From contig NZ_CADIKB010000003.1 of NCBI RefSeq assembly GCF_902859825.1, positions 248,001 through 312,000 on the forward strand: 64,000 bases of DNA, given 5' to 3'. Below the pieces are notes generated by a model. It ran no database searches, was not told the origin of the DNA, and was given only the letters and a program-made list of their open reading frames with translations. A program made the position numbers and the translations under genes. Below, piece after piece: positions 9,856-19,144 of the stretch. The stretch is from Paraburkholderia phenoliruptrix (GTDB taxonomy: Bacteria; Pseudomonadota; Gammaproteobacteria; Burkholderiales; Burkholderiaceae). Position 1 is the first letter of the stretch. Each line of letters opens with the position of its first letter.

Positions 9856-12174
9856 GTGGACTACTATCCTCTGAATTCGCTCCCTGCGACTGGTAGTACA
9901 GAGCGTGGCCAGCTCAGCGCGAGTGCCATGCTTCGTCTCATGCGCGACCATATCTGGGAGATCGTACTGACCACGGTGGTCGTTTTCAGCCTGGCTGCCG
10001 CCTATCTGCTGATTGCGTCGCCGATTTATTCCGCAGACGTACTGATTCGCGTCGATCCTCCGGAGCCGAATGCGCTCGGCCTTGCACTCCAGAATCAGGA
10101 AAACCTGCCACCGCCCGCGCCCTCGCCGGTGACGGAAATAGGCGTGATACGAAGCCGCTCGGTGCTCGAACCGGTCATTCAACGCTTTCGCTTCGACGTC
10201 TCGGTGACTCCGCGCAAACTGCCGGTGCTCGGCGACATCGCGGAGAAGTTCGCGACGCCGGGCGAGCCCTCGCGGCCATGGTTGGGACTCAAGTCCTACG
10301 CATGGGGAGGCGAGCAGGTCAAGATCGGTACGCTTGACGTGCCGAAGGATCTCGAAGAAGAAAAAATGACGCTGGTCGCGGGTGAAGACAACACATACGA
10401 ATTGCGCGGCCCGCAGGATCAGGTCTTCCTTCACGGCACCGTCGGCAAGCCGATCACAAGCAATGGCATTTCAATGCGCGTGGAAGAACTCGTCGCACGA
10501 CCCGGCACTGAGTTCACGGTCGTACGGTGGAATGAGGTGGACGCCATCAAGCGTTTCGACAGCCTCATCAAAGTCGGCGACAAGGTGAAAGATTCGGGCC
10601 TCATTCAGATCGAGTACACGGACAAAAGCGCGCCGAAGGCAGCCGAAGTCGCGAATGCGTTGGGTCAGCAATATCTCGCGACGGCGATTGCGAGTCGCCA
10701 ACTCAACGATACGACGACGCTTGCGTTCATCAACGGAGAACTTCCGCGTCTTCTTGGCGACTTGAGAAAAGCCGAGGAAGCGCTCAAGGCTTTCCGCGCC
10801 AATTCGCAATCGATGCAGCCGACTGCCGAGGCGCAAGCGTACTTGCAGGGCGGCCTCGACATCGATAGGCAGATCGCGACACTGCAATTGCAGCGCACGC
10901 AACTGCTCGAGCGCTATACGCCGCAAAGCCGCTGGGTGCAGAGCGTCGATACGCAACTCGCACAGCTCAACAGCGCGAAAGCGAATTTCAACGGCCACTT
11001 CAACGGTATGCCGGCGTCCGAGCGCGAGAGCGTCGATCTTCTGCGCGCGCAGAAGGTGGCCGAAACGATCTACCTCGGCATGGTGCAAAAGGCGGAGCAA
11101 TTGCAGGTGCGTCGTGCGAGTACGACTGGCGGCGCCCATATCGTCGACCAGGCCATTACGCCGCATCGGCCCGTCAAACCGCAGCCGCTGATCGTGCTGC
11201 CCGGCGGCCTCGCGCTGGGTCTCGTGTCGGGCATCGTGCTGGTGTTCATGCGCCGCCATGTGCTGACCGGCGTGACCGATCCGCGTTATGTCGAACGCAG
11301 AATGAGCATGCCGGTATTCGGCGAGATTCTCTTTAGCCAGCAGCAGTCGTTGCTCGACAGGACCAATCCGGGAGCCAAGTCGCTGCCCGGTGCGCCGGCA
11401 CGCGCGGGTTTGCCGCAGCCGGCAGCCGGCGGCGCATCCGAGATCCAGATCGCGGGCGGCGGCACGAAAGTGCTGGCGGAACGTTTCCCGAACGATACCT
11501 CCGTGGAGGCGCTGCGCGCGGTGCGCACTTCTCTCGCGCGTGACCTCGCTCATTCTCGCAACAACATTCTGATGGTGATCGGGCCCACGCCTTCCGCGGG
11601 CAAGAGCTTTGTCGCGGCCAATATCGCCACGTTGCAAGCCGAGATCGGCGCTCGAGTTCTTCTAATCGATGCGGATATGCGCCGCGGTCATCTGGCATCG
11701 CTCTTTAATCAGAGCAACCGCGGCGGACTTTCCGAAGTTCTCTCCGACCGCATGCCACTGCGTAATGCACTCCGGCATACGGGGATTGAAGGTCTGTCGT
11801 TCCTCTCGTGCGGATCGCGTCCTGACAATCCGGCCGCCTTGCTGGCGAGACCGCGCTTCAAGGAAGTGCTGGAACGCCTTAGCTCGCAATTCGATCTGGT
11901 GATCTTCGATACGCCGCCATTCCTCGCGGTCACCGACGCCTCGATCATTGCCAGCGAAGCCGGCGCGTCGCTGCTCGTGCTGCGCTCGGGCATGCAAAGC
12001 GAAGAGGAGATTGAAGACACCATCAAAAAGATGGAGCGCGCGGAAGGCCGCATCGCCGGCGCCGTGTTCAACGGCATTCCGCTGCGGCGCAGTACTCGCA
12101 CCTATGGCTATGCGACGAACTACGCGAGCGACTACGGCGATGCGGAACCCGCCAGCGGATCTGCCGGAGCGTGA
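9856..12174 (+). CDS. Wzc-like polysaccharide co-polymerase and tyrosine autokinase
   Basis: Inner-membrane chain-length regulator fused to a bacterial tyrosine kinase, the motor of Wzy-dependent EPS assembly. From the chosen GTG it has 772 residues: a first membrane helix (about 33-57), a periplasmic Wzz-type domain with coiled coil, a second helix (about 443-465), then the cytosolic kinase. Walker A is GPTPSAGKS near 575, Walker A' is VLLIDADMRRG and Walker B is LVIFDTPP near 681. The C-tail has a tyrosine cluster (Y750, Y752, Y756, Y760) as expected for autophosphorylation. GTG 9856 is preferred over GTG 9826 because GGAAGGA lies 8 bases upstream. No cognate Wza or Wzb is encoded nearby. 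Confidence 0.9.
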   Translation: MDYYPLNSLPATGSTERGQLSASAMLRLMRDHIWEIVLTTVVVFSLAAAYLLIASPIYSADVLIRVDPPEPNALGLALQNQENLPPPAPSPVTEIGVIRSRSVLEPVIQRFRFDVSVTPRKLPVLGDIAEKFATPGEPSRPWLGLKSYAWGGEQVKIGTLDVPKDLEEEKMTLVAGEDNTYELRGPQDQVFLHGTVGKPITSNGISMRVEELVARPGTEFTVVRWNEVDAIKRFDSLIKVGDKVKDSGLIQIEYTDKSAPKAAEVANALGQQYLATAIASRQLNDTTTLAFINGELPRLLGDLRKAEEALKAFRANSQSMQPTAEAQAYLQGGLDIDRQIATLQLQRTQLLERYTPQSRWVQSVDTQLAQLNSAKANFNGHFNGMPASERESVDLLRAQKVAETIYLGMVQKAEQLQVRRASTTGGAHIVDQAITPHRPVKPQPLIVLPGGLALGLVSGIVLVFMRRHVLTGVTDPRYVERRMSMPVFGEILFSQQQSLLDRTNPGAKSLPGAPARAGLPQPAAGGASEIQIAGGGTKVLAERFPNDTSVEALRAVRTSLARDLAHSRNNILMVIGPTPSAGKSFVAANIATLQAEIGARVLLIDADMRRGHLASLFNQSNRGGLSEVLSDRMPLRNALRHTGIEGLSFLSCGSRPDNPAALLARPRFKEVLERLSSQFDLVIFDTPPFLAVTDASIIASEAGASLLVLRSGMQSEEEIEDTIKKMERAEGRIAGAVFNGIPLRRSTRTYGYATNYASDYGDAEPASGSAGA

Positions 12175-12220
12175 GTGCGTTGTCACCGTGGTTCGATGAA
12201 TTCGCAAAACGGAGAAGCTG

Positions 12221-13336
12221 ATGGCGTTTGCAATCAACGGGAAATTCACTTCGCAGCCGGTCACGGGTGTGCAGCGAGTCGCGTATGAATTGACGAGAGC
12301 AATGCAAATGCGGGTTCCCGCAGGGGAGCACCTGGAAATCTACGTCCCGCGCAATGCGCGGGAGCCAGGCGCGGGGCTGAAATGGCAACGGCGTTTTCCA
12401 TGGTTGCGCGGCACGCTGTGGGAACAGATCACGCTGCCCATTGCCGCGAGAGGCGTGAGGCTTCTGAATCTGTGCAACACGAATCCCATCGTGAAACGCC
12501 GCCAGGTGGTGATGGTTCACGACATGGCGGTATACGACGTGCCCGGCGGATTCTCAAAGAAATTCGTGCTGTGGTATCGCCTGTGTTTTTTCGTGCTGCC
12601 GCGAATGGAGCCGCTGATTCTTACTGTGTCGAAGTTCTCCAGATCGCGCATCTGCCATCACCTGAAGATCGACGAGTCGCGCGTGGCAGTGGTGCATCCC
12701 GCTGCGGATCATCTTGATCGGGTCAGCTCGGAGCCGGCGGTATTGGAACGGTTGAATCTCGTCAAGGACGCTTATTGCGTGGTGGTCGGCAGCCTCGATC
12801 CGCGCAAGAACCTGCAACGCGTGCTCGAAGCTATAGAAAAGCTCGGCCATCTCGACCATGTGAAGTTCGTCGTGGTGGGCGGCAAGAACACGCGCATTTT
12901 CAATAGCGAGCTCGCTGAAGAAAAGCCGCAGTCAGAAAGAGTGGTGTGGGCCGGCTTCGTGACTGATGGCGAATTGAAAGCACTCTATGAAAACGCCGGA
13001 TGCCTCGTGTTTCCGTCACTCTACGAAGGATTTGGATTGCCGCCGCTCGAGGCCATGTACTGCGGCTGTCCGGTGGTTGCTTCGTCGCGGACGTCGATTC
13101 CCGAGGTGTGTGGGGAAGCCGCGCTGTATTGCGACGCGACATCGGCAGACGACATCGCAGCAAAGATCTCGCTCATGATGACGGACGATACGCTCCGGCA
13201 ACGCTACAAGGCACTGGGATACGCGCGTGCCCGCGAATTCCGCTGGGACATGACGGCGCAAGCGGTGCTGGAGATCCTCAAGGGGCAGGCGGGCGTCCGG
13301 CTCTCGGGCGTGCCGGCCAGCGCGTCGGCGGGCTAG
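12221..13336 (+). CDS. glycosyltransferase family 4 (GT-B fold)
   Basis: A 371-residue retaining GT-B glycosyltransferase, likely using an NDP-sugar to extend the lipid-linked EPS repeat unit at the cytosolic face of the membrane. The C-terminal donor domain holds RKNLQRVLEAI and the E-x7-E motif YEGFGLPPLEAM near residues 267-279. The early TGVQRVAYEL segment resembles mannosyltransferases of capsule loci. Because manC is in the same island, GDP-mannose is a reasonable donor, but this is inferred. It starts 46 bases after the kinase gene, in the same transcription unit. Confidence 0.88.
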   Translation: MAFAINGKFTSQPVTGVQRVAYELTRAMQMRVPAGEHLEIYVPRNAREPGAGLKWQRRFPWLRGTLWEQITLPIAARGVRLLNLCNTNPIVKRRQVVMVHDMAVYDVPGGFSKKFVLWYRLCFFVLPRMEPLILTVSKFSRSRICHHLKIDESRVAVVHPAADHLDRVSSEPAVLERLNLVKDAYCVVVGSLDPRKNLQRVLEAIEKLGHLDHVKFVVVGGKNTRIFNSELAEEKPQSERVVWAGFVTDGELKALYENAGCLVFPSLYEGFGLPPLEAMYCGCPVVASSRTSIPEVCGEAALYCDATSADDIAAKISLMMTDDTLRQRYKALGYARAREFRWDMTAQAVLEILKGQAGVRLSGVPASASAG

Positions 13337-13339
13337 CGC

Positions 13340-14800
13340 ATGGCGGTGGGCAGGCCTATGTATCGCATTCGGAAGAGTGCCGGCAGGCGTCGGGCGTTGC
13401 AAACCCTTGCGGCTCTCGTGGGCGCCGCAGTACCGCTTGTGTACGGCAAAACTTCGCCGTCGGTGAGCGCAGCGCCGCAAGGGCGCAGCACCGGCGATCG
13501 CAGGATAACTGACCTGATCGGCGCAAACGGTTGGGCGGGAGCCAGCCGCGATGTCGAAATGTGGCGGCAAATGGGCATTAGCTGGGGCCGCGACTCGGTA
13601 GGCCCGGGCCAGCCGGACTCGCCGAAAGAAATCATCCGTGTCGACAAGACGGGGTCGCAGTTCGACAACGATCTTCCGTCAGCACTGCTTCTGAATAACC
13701 GCAATGGCATCAAGTCGCTGTTGATCCTGGGTTATACGGCGCCGTGGAATGCCATGGTGCCGGGCGACAGCAATTCCGCGCCGGTGGATGTGCGCGCGTG
13801 GACCCGCTACGTGGAGGCAGCCGTGCGCAAGTACTCCGCACCGCCGTTCAATCTGCGCTACTTCCAGATCTGGAATGAGGCGGCCGGGAAATTGTCGGGC
13901 GGCGCGCAGCAGGCAACCTTCTGGCACGGTCCGAATTTCAGTAAGGACGACAGATACGCGCGACCGTACGAGCGTGCGATGCAGGACTACGTGGAGCGGA
14001 TCCACCTGCCTGCCGCCCGCATCATTCGCAAGTACAACGCCTATGTCGTCTACGGCGGCTGGCCGGATCAGGGCGGCCTGTCGAATTACTGCAAGTGGCT
14101 CGAGTATAGAAGTGCGGCTTCCAACGAACGGATGCTGGACTGGGTCGACTATCTCGACACGCACTACCTCGGTGTCAGCGATCTCAACGAGCTGTATGAG
14201 CGCTACGTGAAGAACGGGCCGGCGAGAGGCATCTGGCAAACCGAAATCGGCGATGCGTACATGAAGGATCCGCATTACCTGCCGGAGTACTTTTTCGATT
14301 TCGCGGTATGGGCGCTCGATCACAACTGGGACGATCCGAACAAATACGTTTCGATGATCTATCACTGGGACGGCTACGAGCCTTTTCGTCTGACTCATCG
14401 CGGCCCGCCCGTACGGACCTACAACGTGTCGGGGAGAAGCCTCGTCGTGCTTCATCAGACTGTTTCGGGCCCGCTGGCAAGTTTGGCGAATCCGTTGAAA
14501 TTTGGTCCAGGTGCGGCGGGCAGCGGATTGCGCTCTGGCGGCGACATCGTGCTTCAGGTGAATGCGTCGCCCGGCTGGCGAACGGTGACTGTGGCGGGCC
14601 TGAAGCGTCCCCCGTCGCGCGAAGTAAAGATTGAGTTCATAGACGCGTTGACAGGCACGGTAAGTGCACCTGACGCGATGACGACCACCTGGAGTAACGA
14701 CGGTCTGCAATTGGGCTTCAAGGTGCCTGAGCGGGTCAATGGCGCGGGAAACGATCCACCGACTCACCTCGCTTATATCGCAGTCCGTTCGTTTGCGTAG
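13340..14800 (+). CDS. secreted GH39-like glycoside hydrolase inside the EPS operon
   Basis: A 486-residue probable exported glycosidase. A basic, Arg-rich N-terminus (GRRRALQ) leads into a hydrophobic segment consistent with a signal peptide. The TIM-barrel region shows IWNEAAG (acid/base Glu near 179) and WQTEIGDAY (nucleophile Glu near 300), the pattern of clan GH-A enzymes such as GH39. A smaller beta-rich domain follows after about 400. It starts 3 bases after the preceding glycosyltransferase, so it is co-expressed with synthesis. It may trim or release the polymer in the periplasm or outside. ATG 13358 is a possible alternative start. Confidence 0.78.
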   Translation: MAVGRPMYRIRKSAGRRRALQTLAALVGAAVPLVYGKTSPSVSAAPQGRSTGDRRITDLIGANGWAGASRDVEMWRQMGISWGRDSVGPGQPDSPKEIIRVDKTGSQFDNDLPSALLLNNRNGIKSLLILGYTAPWNAMVPGDSNSAPVDVRAWTRYVEAAVRKYSAPPFNLRYFQIWNEAAGKLSGGAQQATFWHGPNFSKDDRYARPYERAMQDYVERIHLPAARIIRKYNAYVVYGGWPDQGGLSNYCKWLEYRSAASNERMLDWVDYLDTHYLGVSDLNELYERYVKNGPARGIWQTEIGDAYMKDPHYLPEYFFDFAVWALDHNWDDPNKYVSMIYHWDGYEPFRLTHRGPPVRTYNVSGRSLVVLHQTVSGPLASLANPLKFGPGAAGSGLRSGGDIVLQVNASPGWRTVTVAGLKRPPSREVKIEFIDALTGTVSAPDAMTTTWSNDGLQLGFKVPERVNGAGNDPPTHLAYIAVRSFA

Positions 14801-14841
14801 CAACTCCGATTCACCGAATACCTCAGATAGCGTCGAATGCC

Positions 14842-15852
14842 ATGAACCAGGTCACAGTTGTCATTTGCAACTACAACTACGAGCGCTATCTAGCGGCTGC
14901 GATCGATTCCGCGCTCGACCAGGACTATCCGGGCACGCAGGTTGTCGTGCTCGACGACGGTTCGACCGACGGCTCGCGAGCCATCATCGAGCAGTACGGC
15001 AGCCGTGTGACAGCGATCTTCCAGGAAAACGGCGGACAGGTGTCCGCCTACAACCGTGCGATCGGCGCGCTTCAAACGGAGTACGCCATTCTCCTCGATT
15101 CGGACGACATTCTGTATCCGAGCGCCGTATCGGAAGTCATGCAGGTCTTCTCGAGCGGTGCATGGGCAAAAGTGCAGTTCCGGCTCGACGTGATGGACGC
15201 CAGTGGACAACCGACAGGTGCTTACGTGCCGAATACCGAACCGCCCGCCAACTGCGGAGAACTATTGCAGGCAGGCTGGCTGTATCCATCGCCGCCCGCA
15301 TCGGGCAATGCTTACCGGGTGAGCGCGCTCAAACAGGTTTTTCCCGTGCCTGCGCCGGGAATCAATCGTTACGGCGCCGACTTCTTCGCGATCTACGGTG
15401 CCGCATTGGTTGGTCCAGTGGCCACGCTGCGCAAATCGCTCGGGGGCTATCGCGTGCATAACGCGGATGGCGGCACCGTCTCCTTTGCGAACTCGGAGCA
15501 GATATCTAAAGCGCCCAAGGCGCTCGGTATGCGCTGGGCGATCCTGCGCAACATTGCGAAGTCGCGTCTGGGCATCGAGCTATCGCCGACATTCCATGAT
15601 TTCGGCCATGAAAAAGCGATCTTCTGCTCGAGCGTCTATCGCGCCACGCTCGCTCATCGGTGGCGCTGGATGATGCGCGACTCGCGCGGCTATTTTCACG
15701 CGATCCTGGCCAATCCGTTCTGGAGCGTGAAGAAGAAATTCGGGACCCTGGTACTTTCCGGCTTGTGCCTCGTGCCGTACTCGCCGCTTTCTGACTTCGT
15801 GGTTCGCTATATATCGAACCCGCTTGCTCGCCGCCGCGTGGCACAGCGCTAA
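14842..15852 (+). CDS. glycosyltransferase family 2 (GT-A fold)
   Basis: A 336-residue inverting GT-A glycosyltransferase. The N-terminal nucleotide-sugar domain shows VVICNYNYERYL, LDDGSTDGS and the metal-binding D-x-D type motif LLDSDDILYP. The C-terminal third is less conserved and probably binds the acceptor. It lies within the EPS transcription unit, before the flippase gene, and should add one sugar of the repeat unit. Donor and linkage cannot be deduced. Confidence 0.88.
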   Translation: MNQVTVVICNYNYERYLAAAIDSALDQDYPGTQVVVLDDGSTDGSRAIIEQYGSRVTAIFQENGGQVSAYNRAIGALQTEYAILLDSDDILYPSAVSEVMQVFSSGAWAKVQFRLDVMDASGQPTGAYVPNTEPPANCGELLQAGWLYPSPPASGNAYRVSALKQVFPVPAPGINRYGADFFAIYGAALVGPVATLRKSLGGYRVHNADGGTVSFANSEQISKAPKALGMRWAILRNIAKSRLGIELSPTFHDFGHEKAIFCSSVYRATLAHRWRWMMRDSRGYFHAILANPFWSVKKKFGTLVLSGLCLVPYSPLSDFVVRYISNPLARRRVAQR

Positions 15853-15879
15853 GGTCGGGAGACGCTTTTGGAGAACGGA

Positions 15880-17196
15880 ATGGAAAGACGAGACAGCGCA
15901 AGCGTCATTGCGTTTGTTTACGGCGGATATCTGATGAGGTACGTGTACCTCATCATCGTGGTGCCGTTTTACGGAAGAATTCTGGGTGTTGCCGAGTACG
16001 GGCGCGTGCTCGCGTCGATGTCGCTCATGAACGTCATCTGGATGCTCGTGAGCTACGGCTTCGTGTTCGTCGGCATGCGCGAAGTCGCCAAGGCGCACTC
16101 GGCGAGGGAGTGCAATGCGATTTATTCATTGCATGTGAGTGCGCGGCTCGTACTCGCTGTTTTGGGCGGATCGATCGGTCTGATTGCGACCTTCTGCTCG
16201 CCGACATTGTCGGAGCGACCGCTTATCGGTGTACTGGCCACACTGCTCGGCATTGTCTCCGCGATGAACCTCGGCTGGCTGTTTCAGGGCCGGCAGCATT
16301 TTCGCACGCCGATCATGATCGAGGTATTCGGCTTTGCCGTAAGCCTCGTTCTGGTACTCAGTCTCGTGAGAGTGCCGGCCGACTCAGTGTGGGTGCTGGC
16401 GAGCCTGCTGATTGCGGGTGTCGCGTCGTCGATCATTTCGTATGGCATCACCACCTCGCAACTGGGACTGCCGCGGCTGAAATTCGACGGCGTGTTGCCG
16501 CTCATTCGCAACTCCACGATGCTCTTTTGCTACTCGTCGGGTTCGGTGGTCCTGACGGCATCGTCCACCTACTTGCTCACGCTGTTGTCGACGCCCGCGC
16601 AGGTCGGCTATTTCGGCGCGGCGGAGCGTTTTGCCACGATCGCGCTGAGCCTGATGGGACCGGCGTCGCAAGTGTTCGTGCCGACTATTTCGCGGCAGCT
16701 CGCCCACGGCGACAAGGAGGGTGCGCATGCCACCACCCGGCGCGGCGCAGCGCTTTTGCTCGGCTACGGATTGCTCGTATTTTGCGGCGCACTGACGTTG
16801 TCGCCTTTCGTTCTGCCGCTCATTCTCGGCGCGGAATTCGAGCCCGCCGCCCGCATCCTCCAATGCTTCGCCTGGATGTTCCCATTCGTCGCGTTCAATG
16901 AATTCGTGGCGTTTTATGTAATCGTTCCGCGCAAGAAAGACCGCCTGCTGGCGTTCGCCGGACTCGCTTCCGGGGTCTTCAATCTCGCCGCGGCACTGAT
17001 TCTTGCACCGCGCTTTGGCGCGATGGGCATGGCAATGGCCCGCGTAGCCGGCGAAGCGGCGCTCGCGGTGATCCTGATGGTCATCATGGTCCGGCTTGAA
17101 CTGGTCGGACTCGTGCCGGGCGCGCGCCGTGCCGCCGGCATGCTGGGCTTTGCGTGGGGCGCGAGAGCTCAGGCAAGCGCGAGCAAGGACGAATGA
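15880..17196 (+). CDS. Wzx-like oligosaccharide flippase (MOP superfamily)
   Basis: Polytopic membrane protein of about 438 residues with roughly 12 hydrophobic segments and few charged residues, the profile of a Wzx/RfbX-type flippase. It would move undecaprenyl-pyrophosphate-linked repeat units across the inner membrane. The N-terminal VYGGYLMRYVYLIIVVPFYG and the FGAAERF region fit the polysaccharide-biosynthesis family. ATG 15880 with GGAGA 5 bases upstream is preferred over TTG 15868. It is placed between two glycosyltransferase genes. Confidence 0.87.
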   Translation: MERRDSASVIAFVYGGYLMRYVYLIIVVPFYGRILGVAEYGRVLASMSLMNVIWMLVSYGFVFVGMREVAKAHSARECNAIYSLHVSARLVLAVLGGSIGLIATFCSPTLSERPLIGVLATLLGIVSAMNLGWLFQGRQHFRTPIMIEVFGFAVSLVLVLSLVRVPADSVWVLASLLIAGVASSIISYGITTSQLGLPRLKFDGVLPLIRNSTMLFCYSSGSVVLTASSTYLLTLLSTPAQVGYFGAAERFATIALSLMGPASQVFVPTISRQLAHGDKEGAHATTRRGAALLLGYGLLVFCGALTLSPFVLPLILGAEFEPAARILQCFAWMFPFVAFNEFVAFYVIVPRKKDRLLAFAGLASGVFNLAAALILAPRFGAMGMAMARVAGEAALAVILMVIMVRLELVGLVPGARRAAGMLGFAWGARAQASASKDE

Positions 17197-17267
17197 AACC
17201 AGAACGAGTGAACCGGATTGCCGGCAAAGAAGAAGCGTCCGGTGCGTAATCTCAGAGGGAGGTAGAA

Positions 17268-18458
17268 GTGAAAGTCGCTATTGTTCACGATTGGCTGGTA
17301 GTTTCGGGCGGCGCGGAAAAGGTATTGAAGAGCATCATCGAGTGCTTTCCGAAAGCGGACATCTTTTCGATTGTCGACTTTCTCGAAGACCGCGATTGCG
17401 TGAAAGGCAAGCCCGTCAACACATCGTTCATTCAGAACATGCCGTTTGCGCGCAAGCGCTACCGCGCCTATCTTCCGCTGATGCCGATTGCGATCGAGCA
17501 GCTGGATCTGTCTGCCTACGACCTCGTCATTTCGAGCTCGCACGCGGTGGCCAAAGGCGTGCTGACAGGGCCTAACCAGATCCATATCAGCTATGTGCAT
17601 TCGCCTATCCGCTATGCGTGGGATCTGCAGCACCAGTACTTGCGCGAATCGCACCTGAACAAGGGCCTGAAGTCGATCATGGCGCGCGCGCTGTTGCACT
17701 ACATCCGCGGCTGGGATTCGCGCTCGGCGAACGGCGTCGATCATCTGCTGGCGAACTCGCATTTCATCGCGCGGCGAATCAAGAAGGCCTATCAGCGTGA
17801 TGCCACGGTCATCTATCCGCCTGTCGACCTCGACAACATGGTCATGTGCACGCAGAAAGAGAACTTCTACGTGACGGCCTCGCGAATGGTGCCCTATAAG
17901 CGCATCGATCTGATCGTGCGGGCCTTCTCGCAGACGCCTGAGCGCAGGCTCGTGGTGATCGGCGACGGCCCGGAAATGAAGCGCGTAAAAGCGCTTGCGG
18001 GGCCGAATGTGACCATACTCGGCCATCAGCCTCTGGACGTGCTCGTTGACCACTTGCGCCGCGCCCGCGCATTCGTTTTTGCGGCGGAAGAGGACTTCGG
18101 GATTTCCGTCGTCGAGGCGCAGGCGTGCGGCACGCCGGTGATTGCATTCGGCAGGGGAGGCGCACTCGAGTCCGTTATCGGCCTGCCTCTCGAGCAGCCT
18201 ACGGGCGTCTTCTTCGGCGAGCAGACAGCGGAGTCGCTGCTGGAGGCCGTGACGCGCTTCGAGCGCAATGCGCCATTATTCGATCCGGTGAATTGCCGCC
18301 AGAACGCCGAACGATTCTCGACCGAGAACTTCAAGACGGCATTGACGGACTTCATCGACGCGCGGCTTTTGCGCAGCTCGATCGAACAGCTTCGTCCGTA
18401 TCTCGTACGGGAACGTACCGCGGACGAGAAACGTCACCTCGCGAGCGTGCCCTCGTAA
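17268..18458 (+). CDS. glycosyltransferase family 4, mannosyltransferase-like
   Basis: A 396-residue GT-B glycosyltransferase. The N-terminus (VAIVHDWLVVSGGAEKVL) and the SYVHSPIRYAWD segment are characteristic of a subgroup often annotated as mannosyltransferases in EPS loci. The C-terminal half holds the donor site with EEDFGISVVEAQACGTPV. The GTG start has a strong GGGAGG ribosome site 5 bases upstream. It is the last plus-strand gene of this block; its 3' end overlaps the convergent PAP2 gene by 25 bases. Confidence 0.88.
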   Translation: MKVAIVHDWLVVSGGAEKVLKSIIECFPKADIFSIVDFLEDRDCVKGKPVNTSFIQNMPFARKRYRAYLPLMPIAIEQLDLSAYDLVISSSHAVAKGVLTGPNQIHISYVHSPIRYAWDLQHQYLRESHLNKGLKSIMARALLHYIRGWDSRSANGVDHLLANSHFIARRIKKAYQRDATVIYPPVDLDNMVMCTQKENFYVTASRMVPYKRIDLIVRAFSQTPERRLVVIGDGPEMKRVKALAGPNVTILGHQPLDVLVDHLRRARAFVFAAEEDFGISVVEAQACGTPVIAFGRGGALESVIGLPLEQPTGVFFGEQTAESLLEAVTRFERNAPLFDPVNCRQNAERFSTENFKTALTDFIDARLLRSSIEQLRPYLVRERTADEKRHLASVPS

Positions 18459-19069
18459 GACTGAATGCGGTATTTAACGCGTCCTGCAAAGGCCATGATC
18501 GAATGAGCATGGCTATGCAATTGCGGTGAACGCGTTTCAATGAGCCGCTGAAGCGGCGCCTGGTGCCCATACGCGAGCACGCACACGCACAGAAAACTCG
18601 CGGCCGACCATGCGGGCCGCGCACCTTCGAAATCCGCTGCAAGCGCTTTTCGCAGAAACAGCAAGGCGACGAGCGCGCCGAGGATCCAGCCCGTGACCAC
18701 TTCCGGCACGGAATGCGAAAGATCCATCACACGCGACGCAGCGGTCAGTGCGCCGATGCCAAGGCCTGCCACGATGCCCGGAAACGCCGGCAGTCGCCAC
18801 CATTTCAGTTGCAATGCGAGGGCGACCATCCAGACGGAGGTGGACAGCATGGCGTGACCGCTGATCATGCGGAAATCGGACACTGGAAACGATATGCCCC
18901 AGCCGGCGTAGAAGACCTTGCTCGCGCCGACAAGGGCGATGCCGGCCGCGAGCATTGCGGCCCAGCGGCAGGCCAGTCTGACGTCCAATAGTGCAAGCCA
19001 GCAGGCGCAGACAGCTGCCACCGGTAAGGTGACGGCCGCATCGCCTATGTTGGTGAATAAAGTCCACAT
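18434..19069 (-). CDS. PAP2-superfamily membrane phosphatase
   Basis: A 211-residue membrane protein with about six hydrophobic helices and PAP2 phosphatase motifs: SGHAM (C2) and SRVMDLSH (C3, SR-x5-H). The C3 aspartate position is Glu, a mild variation, and C1 is poorly conserved. Such proteins dephosphorylate lipid or isoprenoid phosphates. In an EPS island, recycling of undecaprenyl pyrophosphate is a sensible role. The start is set at the ATG giving MWTLFTN, since the upstream 13 residues look unlike a membrane protein start. It overlaps the 3' end of the convergent glycosyltransferase gene. Confidence 0.78.
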   Translation of the reverse strand: MWTLFTNIGDAAVTLPVAAVCACWLALLDVRLACRWAAMLAAGIALVGASKVFYAGWGISFPVSDFRMISGHAMLSTSVWMVALALQLKWWRLPAFPGIVAGLGIGALTAASRVMDLSHSVPEVVTGWILGALVALLFLRKALAADFEGARPAWSAASFLCVCVLAYGHQAPLQRLIETRSPQLHSHAHSIMAFAGRVKYRIQSYEGTLAR

Positions 19070-19144
19070 AGCGTTCTCGTTCTTGTTGGGTTCGTTACAC
19101 CGGGACACTTGCGTGCCGGCGTAACGAAGTGGGCGTGCTGTCGG

